A stretch of DNA of 64,000 bases, taken from the IMG/VR virus record IMGVR_UViG_3300043571_000313, positions 1 to 64,000 of that record; one strand, written 5' to 3'. The stretch is from a virus. The notes under the pieces are model-generated. The model was not told the origin of the DNA and made no database searches. It saw nothing but the letters and a program-made list of their open reading frames with translations. Shown piece after piece: positions 34,509 to 42,149 of the stretch. Each line of letters starts with the position of its first letter. Within the stretch, counting starts at the first letter, position 1. The translations under genes and the position numbers were made by a program.

Positions 34509-35035
34509 GGCGCACCGCCTTTCAGTGCCCGCACGACGGACGCCAGCATAACCTTCTGCATCTCGGGGTCTTTGAGGTAGAGGCCCATTTCCAGCTGAAC
34601 CCGGATCTTGCGCAGAGTGTCACGCATCACTGGCGCAGCAGCGACGAGGTGCGCACGTTCCGGCGGGCCGTCGCGCATGACGCAGATGATCTCGCCTTTC
34701 AGTAGCCACCAATTCCCCTTGTCGGTGTCGGACACAAGGATCTCGGCGTCGTTGGTGACGATGTAGCGGTGGTCGTGGAACGTGTGCTTTCCTCCGTGCT
34801 CGGGGCATGGCATCACCTTCCATCTGCCGATCTCCTCTTGAACAGGAAGCGGCTCGATGATGTCCGTCGTCGTGCCGTACTTATACAGCGTGAGCACAGC
34901 CTCGGCGGGGCAGTAGCCATGCGAGTCGGCCGGCTCACCCTCGTCACGGTGCGGGCCTTCGAGGACGACGGCCATGGTGATGCGGTCCTTGTTGGCGATC
35001 TCGGTCGCCTGCTTGATGGCTTCAGTGCGTGTCAT
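34505..35035 (-). CDS. Hypothetical protein (176 aa)
   Basis: The central part is beta-rich with two His/Cys-containing stretches (MPCPEHGGKHTFHDHRY) and the end is helical. Unrecognised. It overlaps the neighbouring genes by ATGA on both sides, so it is part of a tightly coupled operon. Confidence 0.6.
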   Translation of the reverse strand: MTRTEAIKQATEIANKDRITMAVVLEGPHRDEGEPADSHGYCPAEAVLTLYKYGTTTDIIEPLPVQEEIGRWKVMPCPEHGGKHTFHDHRYIVTNDAEILVSDTDKGNWWLLKGEIICVMRDGPPERAHLVAAAPVMRDTLRKIRVQLEMGLYLKDPEMQKVMLASVVRALKGGAP

Positions 35036-35631
35036 GTGGCAACATCTTCCTTTCGTTTGTCGTCGAGCACCTTCGCGCCAGCGGCCTCGGCCTGCTCACG
35101 GGTGAAGGGTCCGTCGAAGATCAGGTACGATTTGCTCTCGAGCAGGAGTGCCCGGTCTCGGGCCAGCGTGACGGCGCGGGTGTGCCAGAGCTCGCCGTGC
35201 GTGCTTGCCCCAGCGGTACGAAACTTATCCTTGTTCGCAGCGTAGAAGGCGTCGCACCGATCTCGGATCGGCTTGGCTTCCGGCTTCGCCAGCCATGCGT
35301 CCACGCCTTTCATGTAGGAGGGTGGGTTCATCGCCTGACGCACGGCGCTGAACAACTCGTCGTCGGAGAACAGATCCGGGAAGGCGATGGCGACCAGCAC
35401 CCAGTCGCAGTCCTCCTCGTACCAGCCCGGCCCCGCCCAGGTGCCGAGCGCATCGAGCGGCTTCGGCATGCGGGCCAGCGCCTCATCGCTGATGTGGAAG
35501 CCGCCATGCGAAGCGGTGGTATAGAACGTGACGCCGGGTCCGTACTCGGTGGCGGATTGCGCCGGACCCCATGGTGTCTCGGGTGCGGGCGGATGGCTGT
35601 GCCCTGAGAAGGGCGTGGTTGTGCGGTTCAT
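35032..35631 (-). CDS. DUF7007-like phage protein (199 aa)
   Basis: Contains 'GVTFYTTASHGGFHISDEALARMP' followed by 'GWYEEDCDWVLVAIAFPDLF', a pair of motifs I associate with the DUF7007 domain found in many phage operons. Function unknown. Upstream is a strong 21-base palindrome (35659-35679), so this gene may head its own regulated transcript. Confidence 0.6.
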   Translation of the reverse strand: MNRTTTPFSGHSHPPAPETPWGPAQSATEYGPGVTFYTTASHGGFHISDEALARMPKPLDALGTWAGPGWYEEDCDWVLVAIAFPDLFSDDELFSAVRQAMNPPSYMKGVDAWLAKPEAKPIRDRCDAFYAANKDKFRTAGASTHGELWHTRAVTLARDRALLLESKSYLIFDGPFTREQAEAAGAKVLDDKRKEDVAT

Positions 35632-35658
35632 GTGAGTTGTTGCTTCATAATGTGGGTA

Positions 35659-35679
35659 ACATTTTAGAATCTAAAATGT
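35659..35679. promoter_or_regulatory. 21-base palindrome ACATTTTAGA-A-TCTAAAATGT
   Basis: Perfect 10-bp arms around one base, in the 78-base gap upstream of the DUF7007-like gene. It has the CATTTT-N7-AAAATG architecture also found at the integrase start, and its 12-base left part CATTTTAGAATC recurs twice at 63874-63915. Strong operator candidate. Confidence 0.6.
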
Positions 35680-35709
35680 CGAGTGGAAATCAGGCGTTTG
35701 GCGGTTATG

Positions 35710-36051
35710 TTACTCGACTTCCTCCACCCAAGCGGCGGCGAACTTGGGGTCGGCGGCGGCGGCGGCTTCGACGGCCCGCTGAGATGCCTCGCCGAGCGCC
35801 TGCTCGCCCTCGCCTAGCCATTCGATAAGCTCGGCCGGGGCGGGGAAGGAACTGGCGGTGCGACGAGTGCGCTCGCCCTCCCACAGGCTGCATCGCTCGA
35901 TGCGGGCGATGTAACGCTCGCTTTGGGTGCGGTAAATCTCGACCGTCGTCCAGCGGGTCGAGTTGTGATCCCTGTTGGAGCCAACGGCGATCCTCTCGCC
36001 TGTGAAAACGATGGGGGGTAGGCCATCGCGCTTGATCGTGATCTTGTTCAT
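35710..36051 (-). CDS. Hypothetical protein (113 aa)
   Basis: Start chosen at MNKITIKRDG (ATG 36051); an upstream in-frame start would overlap a candidate small gene. The first half is beta-rich (IVFTGERIAVGSNRDHNSTRWTTVEIYRTQS), the second helical and Ala/Glu-rich (EAAAAADPKFAAAWVEEVE). Unrecognised. Confidence 0.6.
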   Translation of the reverse strand: MNKITIKRDGLPPIVFTGERIAVGSNRDHNSTRWTTVEIYRTQSERYIARIERCSLWEGERTRRTASSFPAPAELIEWLGEGEQALGEASQRAVEAAAAADPKFAAAWVEEVE

Positions 36052-36124
36052 GTCTGTGTGTGTGCCGCTGTCGTCGGTCGCGTGCGTCACCGGAGCAGAC
36101 GGGTTTCGGTCTGCCAGCGATTGC

Positions 36125-36277
36125 TCATTGGATACGAGAAGGGCCACGCTTGCGGCGCGGCCTGGGTTGAGGGGTGGCTGGCGATTGGAGGACGGCGATG
36201 TAGCGGCAGCTACAATGCGGGCGAAGGGATCGCATCGCTGCGATCTGATCCGCGTTCAGCGGCTTTGGTTTTGTCAT
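36125..36277 (-). CDS. Candidate small protein (50 aa)
   Basis: A short open frame from ATG 36277 reads MTKPKPLNADQIAAMRSL followed by a Cys/Arg/Pro-rich end. The N-terminal helix resembles the start of phage helix-turn-helix proteins. It begins 12 bases after the upstream stop and otherwise fills a 238-base gap. Weak evidence. Confidence 0.3.
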   Translation of the reverse strand: MTKPKPLNADQIAAMRSLRPHCSCRYIAVLQSPATPQPRPRRKRGPSRIQ

Positions 36278-36289
36278 TGGGATTGCGCT

Positions 36290-36511
36290 TCAGTCATCAC
36301 GGTACGGCAGCCGCAGACGCGGCGACTCAACGACGGCGAGCGCCGGATCGTTGAGGGCTGGCGTCGTGCGGCCGTACTTGGCACCGCTGCGCTGACGCAG
36401 CAGGCGTGCCTTGGCCTGGTGCCAGGTGCGGGCCTCGCCGCGCCGGACCATGAGGTCGGCGGCGCGATCGAGGGGCATGTCACGAGGTATGGGGCGGAAG
36501 CCGGTGTTCAT
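36290..36511 (-). CDS. Small basic protein (73 aa)
   Basis: Arg-rich, helical (DMPLDRAADLMVRRGEARTWHQAKARLLRQR), overlapping the upstream stop by ATGA. The spacing of charged residues is compatible with nucleic acid binding. Unrecognised. Confidence 0.5.
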   Translation of the reverse strand: MNTGFRPIPRDMPLDRAADLMVRRGEARTWHQAKARLLRQRSGAKYGRTTPALNDPALAVVESPRLRLPYRDD

Positions 36512-36705
36512 ATGGCACCCCCTTTCTTGCTAAAAACCTGACCGCCTAGCGATTTGGCTAGACGTTGGGCATCGCGCTTTGCGTTGCGTCCGCAGAAGTA
36601 TCCGCAAGGGCGTCCCGTGCGGTGGGTGGCGACCCAGTATTTCCTTTGGTCGTTGTTCAAGAGGCACTTCCTTCGGCGCGGGCCTTGGTCGATGGCGGTG
36701 TTCAT
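36508..36705 (-). CDS. Small basic Cys-containing protein (65 aa)
   Basis: Very basic (QGPRRRKCLLNNDQRKYW; GRNAKRDAQRLAKSLGG) with three cysteines (C14, C34, C38). It overlaps both neighbours by ATGA. Unrecognised; might bind nucleic acid. Confidence 0.5.
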   Translation of the reverse strand: MNTAIDQGPRRRKCLLNNDQRKYWVATHRTGRPCGYFCGRNAKRDAQRLAKSLGGQVFSKKGGAI

Positions 36706-36899
36706 GTGGCGGTGTCGTCCTCACTCGGTTCGACGTAGGCAAAGCACCCGCACTCAGGGCACTCGCCAGCCGGAACAATTCCTCCGACGTCGAGCCGTTC
36801 GGCGAGGCGGTGGATCTCGTGCAGGGTCTTGCCCAGTTCACGATACGGGCCGCTCCAATCGCAGTCATCGCAGCGGCATTCGGTAGTGTCACTTGTCAT
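36702..36899 (-). CDS. Small zinc-ribbon protein (65 aa)
   Basis: Start at ATG 36899. Two Cys pairs, CRCDDCDW near the N-terminus and CPECGCF near the C-terminus, flank a helix (YRELGKTLHEIHRLAERL); four of the cysteines can form a zinc ribbon. Function unknown, presumably a binding or regulatory protein. It starts inside the end of the preceding gene. Confidence 0.55.
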   Translation of the reverse strand: MTSDTTECRCDDCDWSGPYRELGKTLHEIHRLAERLDVGGIVPAGECPECGCFAYVEPSEDDTAT

Positions 36900-37236
36900 G
36901 GTCGAGATCTCCACGCCGAGCGAGCTCGGCCATGAGCAGCAGGCCGAAGGCGCGGGCGTTCTGGGCTTTGTAGTAACAGCGGGGCCTTGGCCTGATGTCG
37001 TAATGAAAGCGAAGAAGGTCCGGCCACCATGCGCCCGATGCACTGGCCTTCGCCGGCTTGAAGTAGCGCAAGAATGCGTCGCGCATCTGAACATTGATGC
37101 CCCAATCTTCAGGGGAGGCTGAGTCGATAGCGGTGCAGGCATAGTAATGCTCCCGCGTGACGATATACCCGGCGGCGAGCGTGAAGACCGCAGCCATCTC
37201 GGCGCGCTGGCGTTTGGTTCTTGGAGTCGGCTTCAT
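36889..37236 (-). CDS. Hypothetical protein (115 aa)
   Basis: Basic N-terminus (MKPTPRTKRQRAEMAAVFTLAAGYIVTREHYY), Trp/Tyr-rich middle and a helical C-terminus (ARAFGLLLMAELARRGDLDHDK). Unrecognised. Stops 10 bases inside the zinc-ribbon gene. Confidence 0.55.
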   Translation of the reverse strand: MKPTPRTKRQRAEMAAVFTLAAGYIVTREHYYACTAIDSASPEDWGINVQMRDAFLRYFKPAKASASGAWWPDLLRFHYDIRPRPRCYYKAQNARAFGLLLMAELARRGDLDHDK

Positions 37237-37237
37237 G

Positions 37238-37426
37238 TCAGGAGTGCTCCTCGTAGGCGCAGATCAGGCAGACCTTGCGGCCACCGGACAGCGTGGTTGC
37301 GGGACGACTGAGGCACTTCGGGCAGAGCGGAGATGCCTGCGGCTTGGGTGCACGGCGGCGGGTCAGGTAGCCGACGAGCAGGATGCCGGCGGCGATCGCG
37401 ACTGCGATGATGATGGCGGTGTTCAC
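37238..37426 (-). CDS. Membrane-anchored small zinc-ribbon protein (62 aa)
   Basis: GTG start at 37426 behind AAGGAGG. A single N-terminal membrane segment (IIIAVAIAAGILLVGYL, 5-21) is followed by a basic stretch and two Cys pairs, CPKC and CLIC, that can hold one zinc. The cytoplasmic ribbon may bind a partner at the inner membrane. GTGA overlap with the upstream gene. Confidence 0.55.
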   Translation of the reverse strand: MNTAIIIAVAIAAGILLVGYLTRRRAPKPQASPLCPKCLSRPATTLSGGRKVCLICAYEEHS

Positions 37427-37695
37427 TTAACGCCCTCCTTCGGTGGTTGAGTTTTCTTCGGGTAAAGAACGGCGTGTGCTTTCGCCAACGCCTCCTTGCT
37501 CAGGCACGCGCCGACCCACATGTCGGTCATGCGGTATGCGTGCCTGGTGAAATTGATGTCGCCCATGACCACGCGCAGCGCAGCGACGGCGTCGTCGCGC
37601 TCCTTCTCGAGCTCCTCGAGGCGGTCGGCGACGATGTCCGCCGTGGCTGGCGACATGAGGGTGCGCAGTAATGCGCGGTTCAGTTTTTGAATCAC
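37423..37695 (-). CDS. Hypothetical helical protein (90 aa)
   Basis: Starts at GTG 37695 behind AAGGAGGT and overlaps the upstream stop by GTGA. Helical N-terminal half (VADRLEELEKERDDAVAALRVVMG), then an aromatic segment and a Lys/Pro end. Unrecognised. Confidence 0.55.
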   Translation of the reverse strand: MIQKLNRALLRTLMSPATADIVADRLEELEKERDDAVAALRVVMGDINFTRHAYRMTDMWVGACLSKEALAKAHAVLYPKKTQPPKEGVK

Positions 37696-38402
37696 GCTGC
37701 CACCTCCTTCACGTCCGCCGCGGCGACTGCCTTCGCCTTGCCACCAAGGAAGCGAACGTGCCGCCACTCGGTCGGTGCGACGTAGTCATAGTATTCGTCG
37801 AGCTGCTTCACCGGGAAGCCGGCTGCCTTCCACGCCTCGAAGTATTCATTGCGGGTGCTGCGGATCAGGTCGCCATTGCGTGCCTCGAGGATGAGCATGG
37901 CGCGCGCCTCGTCTTCATCGCGGGCAACGCAGCCCCAGTAGCAACCAGAGCTGGAATTCATCGTCTCCCAGTCGTCGCGCCACGCCTTCCACTCAGGCCC
38001 CTTGTATGTCGAGAGCGTGACGTACTCCGAGTGCCGGCGACAATACATGACCTGCTCGGCCTTCAACTCATCGAGGGTGATGGCCCACTGCATCGGATCA
38101 CTGATCGGGCGATCCCGCTTCTTGCCGTGCTGGCGCACGAGCTTCGCCATGAGCGCACCCATGCCGATGAACGCATCGGGGGTGCAGTGCTCGCCATCGG
38201 CGCTGCATCCGTAGTAGAGGAGCGCGCCATCCTCTTTGACTTCGGACTTGGTGGCTTGGAAGCGGAGCTTCAGGAACGGCAGGTTGTTGTTGTAGAGCTT
38301 CGCGACCGCGATGTTCAGATGCGTGACGACGTAGTCGCCGCGCACGTCCTGACTGATGTGATAGATCAGCCGGCCGGGCTTGATCGGATGGGTTGGTTTC
38401 AT
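37692..38402 (-). CDS. Hypothetical protein (236 aa)
   Basis: Start at ATG 38402 (MKPTHPIKPG), overlapping the upstream stop by ATGA. Many Trp, Tyr and Cys residues (LLYYGCSADGEHC; MNSSSGCYWGCVARDEDEARAMLI). The fold is not recognised and no catalytic motif is evident. One of the larger members of this accessory gene block. Confidence 0.6.
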   Translation of the reverse strand: MKPTHPIKPGRLIYHISQDVRGDYVVTHLNIAVAKLYNNNLPFLKLRFQATKSEVKEDGALLYYGCSADGEHCTPDAFIGMGALMAKLVRQHGKKRDRPISDPMQWAITLDELKAEQVMYCRRHSEYVTLSTYKGPEWKAWRDDWETMNSSSGCYWGCVARDEDEARAMLILEARNGDLIRSTRNEYFEAWKAAGFPVKQLDEYYDYVAPTEWRHVRFLGGKAKAVAAADVKEVAA

Positions 38403-38653
38403 GAGAGAGTGAGATCGGGTTGGGGATTGGGTGGCGTCACGATCCGCAGCATCCCCATCCGACGGAGCCAGCAGCGGCGGGCGCGCGGCGTGTCGTTGAG
38501 GATGTGCGGTCGGCGGGTGGCGTACCGTTGCTGGCGCACGTAGCCCCGGGCGAAGATCTCGCACCGGGACCACGTCGCCGGCCCGAAGATCAGCTCGGCC
38601 TCACGCCATGGCGTAGTGACCAGCACGATACTCGGGCGGTTGCCTGCGGGCAT
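38399..38653 (-). CDS. Small Arg-rich protein (84 aa)
   Basis: Basic, with several Trp (FGPATWSRCEIFARGYVRQQRYATRRPHIL). Unrecognised. Overlaps its downstream neighbour by ATGA and starts three bases after the upstream stop. Confidence 0.5.
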   Translation of the reverse strand: MPAGNRPSIVLVTTPWREAELIFGPATWSRCEIFARGYVRQQRYATRRPHILNDTPRARRCWLRRMGMLRIVTPPNPQPDLTLS

Positions 38654-38656
38654 GGG

Positions 38657-39103
38657 TTACTTGCGGGACTCAGCCTTGGCGATCAGCTCGGCGTGGATTT
38701 TCTCCACGGCGCGGAGCGTTTCGACGTAGCGCTGGATGTGGGAAAGGGTTCCTAGATCGATTATCGACCAGCCGTCGTCATTGATGGTGACTGCGGCTGC
38801 GATCTGCCCTCCATGGAGCTTGTCCACGCGGATCATGGTCTGCCCCAGCGTGGCGAAAGCACCACCGCTATACTCATAGCCCGATTCGTGCGAGCCGTGG
38901 TACGGAATGCCACGAGGCAGGCCACGGCAGCCGAAGCCATCGTCGCCAGTGCCGACGCCGAGGGCGTAGTTCATTTCCTCGGCGAACAGGTTGGCGACAG
39001 GTGAATCGGATTCGTCATCAAACTCATCCGTGAAGCCGAGATCCTTGAACAGGTGGGCGTACTCACGCGCCACCGTCACTTGCATATAGCAGCGGTCTCC
39101 CAT
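38657..39103 (-). CDS. Hypothetical acidic protein (148 aa)
   Basis: Begins MGDRCYMQVTVAREYAHLFKDLGF and is followed by an Asp/Glu-rich loop, a Gly-rich region and a helical C-terminus (HIQRYVETLRAVEKIHAELIAKAESRK). No recognised family. Transcribed leftward after an 80-base gap without a gene. Confidence 0.55.
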   Translation of the reverse strand: MGDRCYMQVTVAREYAHLFKDLGFTDEFDDESDSPVANLFAEEMNYALGVGTGDDGFGCRGLPRGIPYHGSHESGYEYSGGAFATLGQTMIRVDKLHGGQIAAAVTINDDGWSIIDLGTLSHIQRYVETLRAVEKIHAELIAKAESRK

Positions 39104-39183
39104 TGTAGTGTGTGGTTGAGGGTTGTGTTTTACGTTTCAAAGTGGGCGTGTTGCCCATAGGTGGAGGTAACAAGCACGCTGAA

Positions 39184-39282
39184 TCAGTCGTGCTCGGGGT
39201 CCTTCGCTATCCGGCAGATCGCGACGATGAGGGCCGACGCGATCAGCAGCGCGAGGCCGCCGAGGGTGAGGAGGGTTGTCAT
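39184..39282 (-). CDS. Very small membrane protein (32 aa)
   Basis: One membrane segment (LLTLGGLALLIASALIVAICRI) and a short charged tail. It starts in an ATGA overlap with the gene upstream, which is the main support for its being real. Unrecognised. Confidence 0.45.
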   Translation of the reverse strand: MTTLLTLGGLALLIASALIVAICRIAKDPEHD

Positions 39283-39686
39283 GGGGAGGGAGGGATGCCG
39301 AGCGCACGCTTGATGTCGCGATCGGTGGTGATGAAGACCTTGTCGTCGGAGAGGCGCTTGATGAGGAACGCTTTTCCCAGTGCCCTGGCGCGGTAGCCGT
39401 GCAGCACGTAGCTGTCGCGGCCGAGCGTGAACACCTGGGTCAGGTGCGCTTCGGTGAGGCCGAGGAACCGATACGATTGCTTGAGATAGGCCTGCTCCTT
39501 GGTCACGGCCACGCCCTCCGGGCTGATGACACGGACCTCCAGCTTGTAGGTGGCGTTCATCAGGGTGAAGGAGGCGTTGCACGCCTCGAGTTCGACGCCG
39601 TGCTTAAGGCCGACGGCCTTGAGTGCGGCGTTAATGTCCGGCCGCAGCGCGGCGAGGAGATCCTTTGATATGGTGGATGGGTTCAT
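39279..39686 (-). CDS. Hypothetical protein (135 aa)
   Basis: ATG 39686 overlaps the upstream stop (ATGA); an alternative TTG lies five codons earlier. Mixed alpha/beta (TYKLEVRVISPEGVAVTKEQAYLKQSYRFLGL; DDKVFITTDRDIKRALGI). Unrecognised. Confidence 0.55.
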   Translation of the reverse strand: MNPSTISKDLLAALRPDINAALKAVGLKHGVELEACNASFTLMNATYKLEVRVISPEGVAVTKEQAYLKQSYRFLGLTEAHLTQVFTLGRDSYVLHGYRARALGKAFLIKRLSDDKVFITTDRDIKRALGIPPSP

Positions 39687-39952
39687 GGCGGGGAAATCCA
39701 AGCTGATCCGGGCGTACGGAGGGTCACATGCCCCTCGATGGTGCAGATGACGGCGAAATCCGACACCCTCCGGCCTTTGCGATCCGCTGGCGCGAGGCGG
39801 CGAAAGGCCTCATCCTGTGCATCTGCCTGCGCCTGTGACGCGAATTGCCTGGTCATATAGGCCACGTAGTAGTTGCGGGAGTGGCGACGTGAGCACCGAT
39901 CGAATGGATCGAGCTGCTCGTCAGGGTAGCGCAGGAGGATGGTGTATTTCAT
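39683..39952 (-). CDS. Hypothetical protein (89 aa)
   Basis: Alpha/beta pattern (MKYTILLRYPDEQLDPFDRC; YYVAYMTRQFASQAQADAQDEAFRRL; DFAVICTIEGHV), Arg-rich. Unrecognised; ATGA-coupled to the next gene. Confidence 0.55.
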   Translation of the reverse strand: MKYTILLRYPDEQLDPFDRCSRRHSRNYYVAYMTRQFASQAQADAQDEAFRRLAPADRKGRRVSDFAVICTIEGHVTLRTPGSAWISPP

Positions 39953-39976
39953 GGGAAAGTCAGTCTTCCACCCGGG

Positions 39977-40285
39977 CTACGATGCATCGTCGACTTTGTC
40001 TTCCCATCGTGCTTCAATGCGCGAATGCATTGAGGCATTCCCGGGTGACAACAGGCGAATACTGGCCCCAGCGGGCACCACATAGGAGTCTTCGCCACCG
40101 GCGGATCTCCAATAGAACTCGACGGCCCTCGCTAAGGTTACCGGCTCGTTTGAGAGCCATACGTGCTCCGTTGTGCCATCAGCACGGGAGAAGAAGCGAT
40201 TGAGTTTGGACGAATCAACAATGGACTCGACTGGTAGATGGTGACGGGATGACGGAATAATGACTGTTTTCATGAGATGTGTCAT
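39977..40285 (-). CDS. Hypothetical protein (102 aa)
   Basis: Starts at ATG 40285 in an ATGA overlap with the upstream gene (an ATG 12 bases later is also possible). Beta-rich with 'TEHVWLSNEPVTLARAVEFYWRS'. Unrecognised. Confidence 0.5.
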   Translation of the reverse strand: MTHLMKTVIIPSSRHHLPVESIVDSSKLNRFFSRADGTTEHVWLSNEPVTLARAVEFYWRSAGGEDSYVVPAGASIRLLSPGNASMHSRIEARWEDKVDDAS

Positions 40286-40584
40286 GGCACGGCCTCCCAC
40301 CCGAAGGGTTTGCATACGAAGCGGAGGTAACGGTCGGGGACGCCGGTGATGATGACCTCATCGCCGACGGAGAGCGACGGCATGCGCATGCCAAGCAGTG
40401 ACATCAGCTCACTGCCATCGACGGCATTGAACTGGCGGAAGACCCAGCGCAGCAAGGCGCCGGTGTCGAGGGAGGTCACGCTGGTCATCTGCTCATTGCG
40501 GATGGTCAGCGACGAGTAGCGATAGGGCTGCGCAGCCTGCGGGTTGTGGTCCAGCTGGCGGATCGTGATGGTGATGGTGTCCAT
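40282..40584 (-). CDS. Hypothetical beta-rich protein (100 aa)
   Basis: Begins MDTITITIRQLDHNP; later 'LSVGDEVIITGVPDRYLRFVCKPFGWEAV' looks like a small OB- or SH3-like barrel. ATGA-coupled to the downstream gene. Unrecognised. Confidence 0.5.
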   Translation of the reverse strand: MDTITITIRQLDHNPQAAQPYRYSSLTIRNEQMTSVTSLDTGALLRWVFRQFNAVDGSELMSLLGMRMPSLSVGDEVIITGVPDRYLRFVCKPFGWEAVP

Positions 40585-40593
40585 GGGAAAGTG

Positions 40594-41043
40594 TCAGTCT
40601 TCCACCCGGCGGATGTACCAGGCGCCGCCGGAGCGGAGTGATTCGTAACGCGATGAGCCAAGGATGCTCGAGATGAGGAGCAAGTCCTCGATGAAGTTGC
40701 CGCCGTCGTTGGGCGGGTTGGGATACGGCACCCAGCCAGCGGACGGGGACCGCAGCGGCGGCGGGGCAAGGCGGTGCGGCAGCTTGCACGGCACGACGTG
40801 GATGCCGTGCACCTTGGCCACGATGCGGCCACGGTAGGCGAACTCGTCGCCGTCCTTGATGGCGTCCGAGCATTGGCGCAGATCGTAGAGGCAGCCCAGC
40901 GCGTCGCCGTTCCAGCGGCGCGGGATGATGGGTTCGCCCTCGTCGGAGCGGGTGAAGAGGAGCGTGTCCTCCTCGTCTGCCTCGAGATCGGGGATGTTGA
41001 CGTAAAGGCCGCTATTGTAAGCGGTGATTTTCCAGGTGGTCAT
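40594..41043 (-). CDS. Hypothetical protein (149 aa)
   Basis: Start ATG 41043 (MTTWKITAYNSGLYVNIPDL). A compact beta-rich domain with acidic loops and 'CLYDLRQCSDAIKDGDEFAYRGRIVAKVHG', then a Pro-rich linker and a C-terminal segment. Upstream is a 231-base gap with a 9-bp hairpin but no convincing gene. Confidence 0.55.
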   Translation of the reverse strand: MTTWKITAYNSGLYVNIPDLEADEEDTLLFTRSDEGEPIIPRRWNGDALGCLYDLRQCSDAIKDGDEFAYRGRIVAKVHGIHVVPCKLPHRLAPPPLRSPSAGWVPYPNPPNDGGNFIEDLLLISSILGSSRYESLRSGGAWYIRRVED

Positions 41044-41167
41044 GGGAAATAGTCGCGCCGTGGGCCGCACGGCGCGCATTGGACTGTGGGTTGTGATCAG
41101 GCAGCGGTGAGGCCGCCCATAAACTCGCCGTGATGAGTGTCCGCCCGTGCTCGACGGGCATAGCGGC

Positions 41168-41191
41168 GACTGGCGGCGGCTTCCGCCAGTC
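41168..41191. promoter_or_regulatory. 9-bp hairpin in a 231-base intergenic gap
   Basis: GACTGGCGG pairs with CCGCCAGTC around the 6-base loop CGGCTT. No T-run follows on either strand, so an intrinsic terminator is unlikely. The gap 41044-41274 otherwise shows nothing I can support. Confidence 0.3.
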
Positions 41192-41274
41192 CCCATGGAC
41201 ACTCGCCTTAAAGATTTCGGGTGGCATCGAGGTGGCTTCTGCCCCACCTGCCTCTTGGCCCACCCAGCAAAGTC

Positions 41275-41466
41275 TCAGGTCGAATGCAGACCGCACCGGC
41301 GGCGCGGCTTAAATCCAAGGATGTCCGCCACGCTGGCGGCCGGGCGGGCTACGGGCTTCGGAGGCGGCGTGCGATCCTCGATAGTGACGGAGCGCGGGGC
41401 GTAGCCGTAGCGCTGTTCATGTTTGCGGGCCGAGGCCTGCTCCCAGATCTGATTTAGTTGGCTCAT
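41275..41466 (-). CDS. Small protein (63 aa)
   Basis: ATG 41466, MSQLNQIWEQASARKHEQRYGYAPRS, then Pro-rich and basic (DRTPPPKPVARPAASVADILGFKPRRRCGLHST). No recognised family. The start is followed by an amphipathic helix that could bind a protein partner. Confidence 0.5.
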   Translation of the reverse strand: MSQLNQIWEQASARKHEQRYGYAPRSVTIEDRTPPPKPVARPAASVADILGFKPRRRCGLHST

Positions 41467-41482
41467 GGCAATAGAGTTGAGG

Positions 41483-41767
41483 TTACACTTTCGAAAAGGA
41501 ATGCCGCACCGTCGTGGGCGCATGCACCCAGTTGCCCGGCGTCATCAGCTGCGGCGCTGACATCAGGCGGTGGTCGCCCTTCAGGCGATGCTTGGACATG
41601 ACGCGAAAGGCCTCGCCCTTCCGCATGTGAAAGCGCCCACCGTCCAAGGCCGCAGGCAGGAACGAAACCGGCCGGGGGCGCACGGCCACGGCCACCCGAC
41701 CAAGCTGCCCCAGGGCATCCGCCGGCAGATGCCACTTGCTCAGACCCCGGCGAGCGTCCGCGCTCAT
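41483..41767 (-). CDS. Hypothetical basic protein (94 aa)
   Basis: Starts at ATG 41767 overlapping the upstream stop (ATGA). The sequence is rich in Arg, His and Pro (VAVRPRPVSFLPAALDGGRFHMRKGEAFRVMSKHRL). Unrecognised; an alternative reading frame overlapping the same bases is less convincing. Confidence 0.45.
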   Translation of the reverse strand: MSADARRGLSKWHLPADALGQLGRVAVAVRPRPVSFLPAALDGGRFHMRKGEAFRVMSKHRLKGDHRLMSAPQLMTPGNWVHAPTTVRHSFSKV

Positions 41768-42063
41768 GCCCATAGAGCCGGGCGATCGCGCGGCTCGAGA
41801 TAGCCATTGGCGAAGAGCCATTCGGCCACCGGAGCGGGCAGGGTCAGGTCGTCACCGTAGGCGAACACGATCTCCTGCCCGGCAAATTCAGGGAACACCT
41901 CGACAAAACGCGCACCGTTCGCACGGTCGCGGAAAGCGGCAAACACGCCCTTGCGCTTGACCACCGTGAAGCCGATTTCGCGCTTGCGCACGTCCCGGCG
42001 CCACTCACAGACCCGCTCGCGCAGCTTGTCGCACACGAGCGTCACCGTCAGTTTGGATTTCAT
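41764..42063 (-). CDS. Hypothetical alpha/beta protein (99 aa)
   Basis: Begins MKSKLTVTLVCDKLRERVCEWRRDVRKREIGF, continues with 'FVEVFPEFAGQEIVFAYGDDLTLPAPVAEWLFANGYL'. It may bind DNA or RNA given its charge, but this is a guess. Starts 86 bases downstream of the first gene of the leftward unit. Confidence 0.55.
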   Translation of the reverse strand: MKSKLTVTLVCDKLRERVCEWRRDVRKREIGFTVVKRKGVFAAFRDRANGARFVEVFPEFAGQEIVFAYGDDLTLPAPVAEWLFANGYLEPRDRPALWA

Positions 42064-42149
42064 ACCGATACGCGCCGGCCCCCGTGGACCGCGCGGCGTT
42101 TCGCTGGGATTTCACCAGCTCATCAGTCGGTTCGAGTCATCTCCTACCC

